DNA of 64,000 nucleotides, taken from assembly GCF_007558865.1 (NCBI RefSeq), contig NZ_VLPK01000001.1, positions 310,001 to 374,000 of the forward strand. Reading direction: 5' to 3'. Position numbers and translations under genes: made by a program. Shown here piece by piece: positions 62,862 to 64,000 of the stretch. Under the pieces are notes generated by a model. That model ran no database searches and was not told where the DNA came from. It worked only from the letters and a program-made list of their open reading frames with translations. Within the stretch, counting starts at the first letter, position 1; every line of letters starts with the position of its first letter. Source of the DNA: Mucilaginibacter corticis. GTDB taxonomy: Bacteria > Bacteroidota > Bacteroidia > Sphingobacteriales > Sphingobacteriaceae.

Positions 62862-62985
62862 CGACCCTTCGGGGCGACCTTCCATCGGTTAATTCTTTTC
62901 TTATTTCGAATATCGAATGTTCGATTTCGAATTTAGCAGGGGCGAATATAAAAATTTCGAAATTGAAATTCCGAAATTCAATATT
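62862..62985. repeat. rpsH-rpsN spacer with hairpin and TTCGAA-type repeats
   Basis: CCGACCCTTCGG forms a small hairpin near 62861-62872. From 62905 to 62985 there are many TTCGAA, ATCGAA and AATTTCGAAATT words forming several overlapping palindromes. It interrupts an otherwise tightly packed ribosomal operon with 159 nt of non-coding sequence. Confidence 0.55.
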
Positions 62986-62988
62986 AAC

Positions 62989-63258
62989 TTACCAGCTTGC
63001 TTTCTTTACTCCCGGGATCTTGCCGGCCAATGCCATTTCACGGAATGTAACACGTGAAATACCAAACTGGCGCATGTAACCACGAGGGCGGCCTGTTAAT
63101 TTGCAACGGTTGTGCAATTTTACAGGCGAAGAAGCTTTTGGTAAAGCATCTAAAGCTGCAAAGTCGCCGGCTGCTTTTAAAGCCTCTCTTTTTTCAGCAT
63201 ATTTTGCTACTAACTTAGCACGTTTTACTTCACGCGCTTTTACACCTTCTTTAGCCAT
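62989..63258 (-). CDS. rpsN: 30S ribosomal protein S14
   Basis: 89 aa long form without the zinc-binding Cys pairs. [20 protein letters not shown] at the start, [20 protein letters not shown] near the end. The start at 63258 is chosen because a frame open further upstream to 63294 only adds residues overlapping rplE. It overlaps the end of rplE by 8 nt. Confidence 0.96.
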   Translation of the reverse strand: MAKEGVKAREVKRAKLVAKYAEKREALKAAGDFAALDALPKASSPVKLHNRCKLTGRPRGYMRQFGISRVTFREMALAGKIPGVKKASW

Positions 63259-63820
63259 TGTTAGTTGGAGTTTGATTTTTAAATGGTAAACCAAATTGCT
63301 TAAGTAACTCTAATGCTTCAACATCGTTGGTAGCAGAGGTTACAAAGGTAATATCCATACCCTGAATTTTGTTAATTTTATCAATATTGATCTCAGGGAA
63401 GATAATTTGCTCGGTAATACCTAAAGTATAGTTACCTCTTCCGTCAAAACCTTTATCGTTGATACCTTTGAAATCGCGGATACGTGGCAGAGCTACAGAG
63501 ATCAAACGATCTAAAAACTCATACATTGTATTGTCACGTAAAGTAACACGTACGCCGATAGGCATGTTTTTACGCAATTTAAAGTTTGAGATATCTTTCT
63601 TAGAGCGTGAAGCAACTGCTTGCTGGCCGGTAATGGTAGTTAACTCGGTGATTGTGTTCTCGATCAATTTCTTATCGGTAGTAGCACCACCAACACCCTG
63701 GTTAATTGCAATTTTCTCCAGTTTTGGAACTTGCATTACGCTTTTGTACTGAAATTTATCTTTCAGGTTAGTGCGTATCTCTGTTTTATATTTCGATTTT
63801 AATCGTGGTGTGTATTCCAT
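63251..63820 (-). CDS. rplE: 50S ribosomal protein L5
   Basis: 189 aa 5S rRNA-binding protein: [20 protein letters not shown] (about 29-48), [40 protein letters not shown], and [20 protein letters not shown] at the end. It overlaps rplX by 1 nt (TAATG) and rpsN by 8 nt. Confidence 0.97.
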   Translation of the reverse strand: MEYTPRLKSKYKTEIRTNLKDKFQYKSVMQVPKLEKIAINQGVGGATTDKKLIENTITELTTITGQQAVASRSKKDISNFKLRKNMPIGVRVTLRDNTMYEFLDRLISVALPRIRDFKGINDKGFDGRGNYTLGITEQIIFPEINIDKINKIQGMDITFVTSATNDVEALELLKQFGLPFKNQTPTNNG

Positions 63821-64000
63821 TACTTAATTTCCTCCCCTGATTTTTTTGCTACCCTTACTAATTTACCGGCATCATTCAATTTACGGCCAACACGTGTTGC
63901 CACGCCTGATTTTGGATCAACCAATGCCAGGTTTGAAATGTGTATAGCTGCTTCTTGTTTAACAATACCACCGTTAGGGTTAGCTGCGTTAGGTTTGGTA
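63820..64000 (-). CDS. rplX: 50S ribosomal protein L24, C-terminal part (runs off the window edge)
   Basis: The last 59 codons are present: [31 protein letters not shown] and the end [14 protein letters not shown]. These are the conserved C-terminal motifs of L24. The N-terminal KOW part lies beyond the window. The stop TAA overlaps the rplE ATG. Confidence 0.95.
   Translation of the reverse strand, partial: TKPNAANPNGGIVKQEAAIHISNLALVDPKSGVATRVGRKLNDAGKLVRVAKKSGEEIK

Overview
The window is a chromosomal segment of a Bacteroidota bacterium, most likely a member of Sphingobacteriaceae close to Mucilaginibacter or Pedobacter. That placement is inferred. It rests on carboxypeptidase-regulatory-domain outer-membrane proteins (DUF5686 and OMP_b-brl types), a MraY with the long Bacteroidota insert, a zinc-free L36, TTG/TAnnTTTG promoters, few Shine-Dalgarno sites, and many C-rich and hairpin repeats between genes. 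I see no rRNA, tRNA, prophage or CRISPR array.

Layout. (1) 1-68: start of a secreted protein on the minus strand. (2) 306-16181: complete division and cell wall (dcw) cluster on the plus strand, in the order mraZ, rsmH, ftsL-like, PBP (ftsI type), murE, mraY, murD, ftsW, murG, murC, ftsQ, ftsA, ftsZ. The first genes overlap by 4-8 nt. From mraY to murG they are separated by C-rich repeat elements, and a terminator-like hairpin lies between murG and murC. MurE carries the meso-diaminopimelate signature DNPR, and dapA (diaminopimelate pathway) lies downstream. murB and ddl are not in the cluster. (3) 16.2-54.1 kb: mixed metabolic and envelope region. It holds an alpha-oxoamine synthase, a haem/VCBS-repeat protein, a histone H1-like protein, dapA, two large outer-membrane proteins, a UbiD decarboxylase, a TauE/SafE-DUF1634 pair, hydrolases and peptidases, purU, a small XRE-regulated island with duplicated tiny genes, P5C dehydrogenase, a carbonic anhydrase-DUF1275 operon, an acyl-CoA carboxylase beta subunit, a DUF559 nuclease in an inverted-repeat cassette, an M42 peptidase, a sugar nucleotidyltransferase, a GH31 glucosidase, dnaK and a REP-associated transposase. 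(4) 54.2-64.0 kb: alpha and spc ribosomal operons on the minus strand, read from right to left as rplX, rplE, rpsN, rpsH, rplF, rplR, rpsE, rpmD, rplO, secY, map, infA, rpmJ, rpsM, rpsK, rpsD, rpoA, rplQ.

The most unusual content is the repeat ecology. A C-rich element sits at or within 1 nt of the stop codon of four genes, has entered the 5' coding end of murD, and supplies the last codons and stop of the carbonic anhydrase gene. A structurally similar C-rich inverted repeat brackets a lone DUF559 nuclease gene. A HUH transposase (RAYT) is flanked by its REP palindromes and carries a copy of the same palindrome inside its own reading frame. Between 37.7 and 39.2 kb there are two similar ~64-codon genes, one with an in-frame stop, a possible third, distant relative, an XRE regulator with palindromic operators, and a 54-residue membrane peptide.
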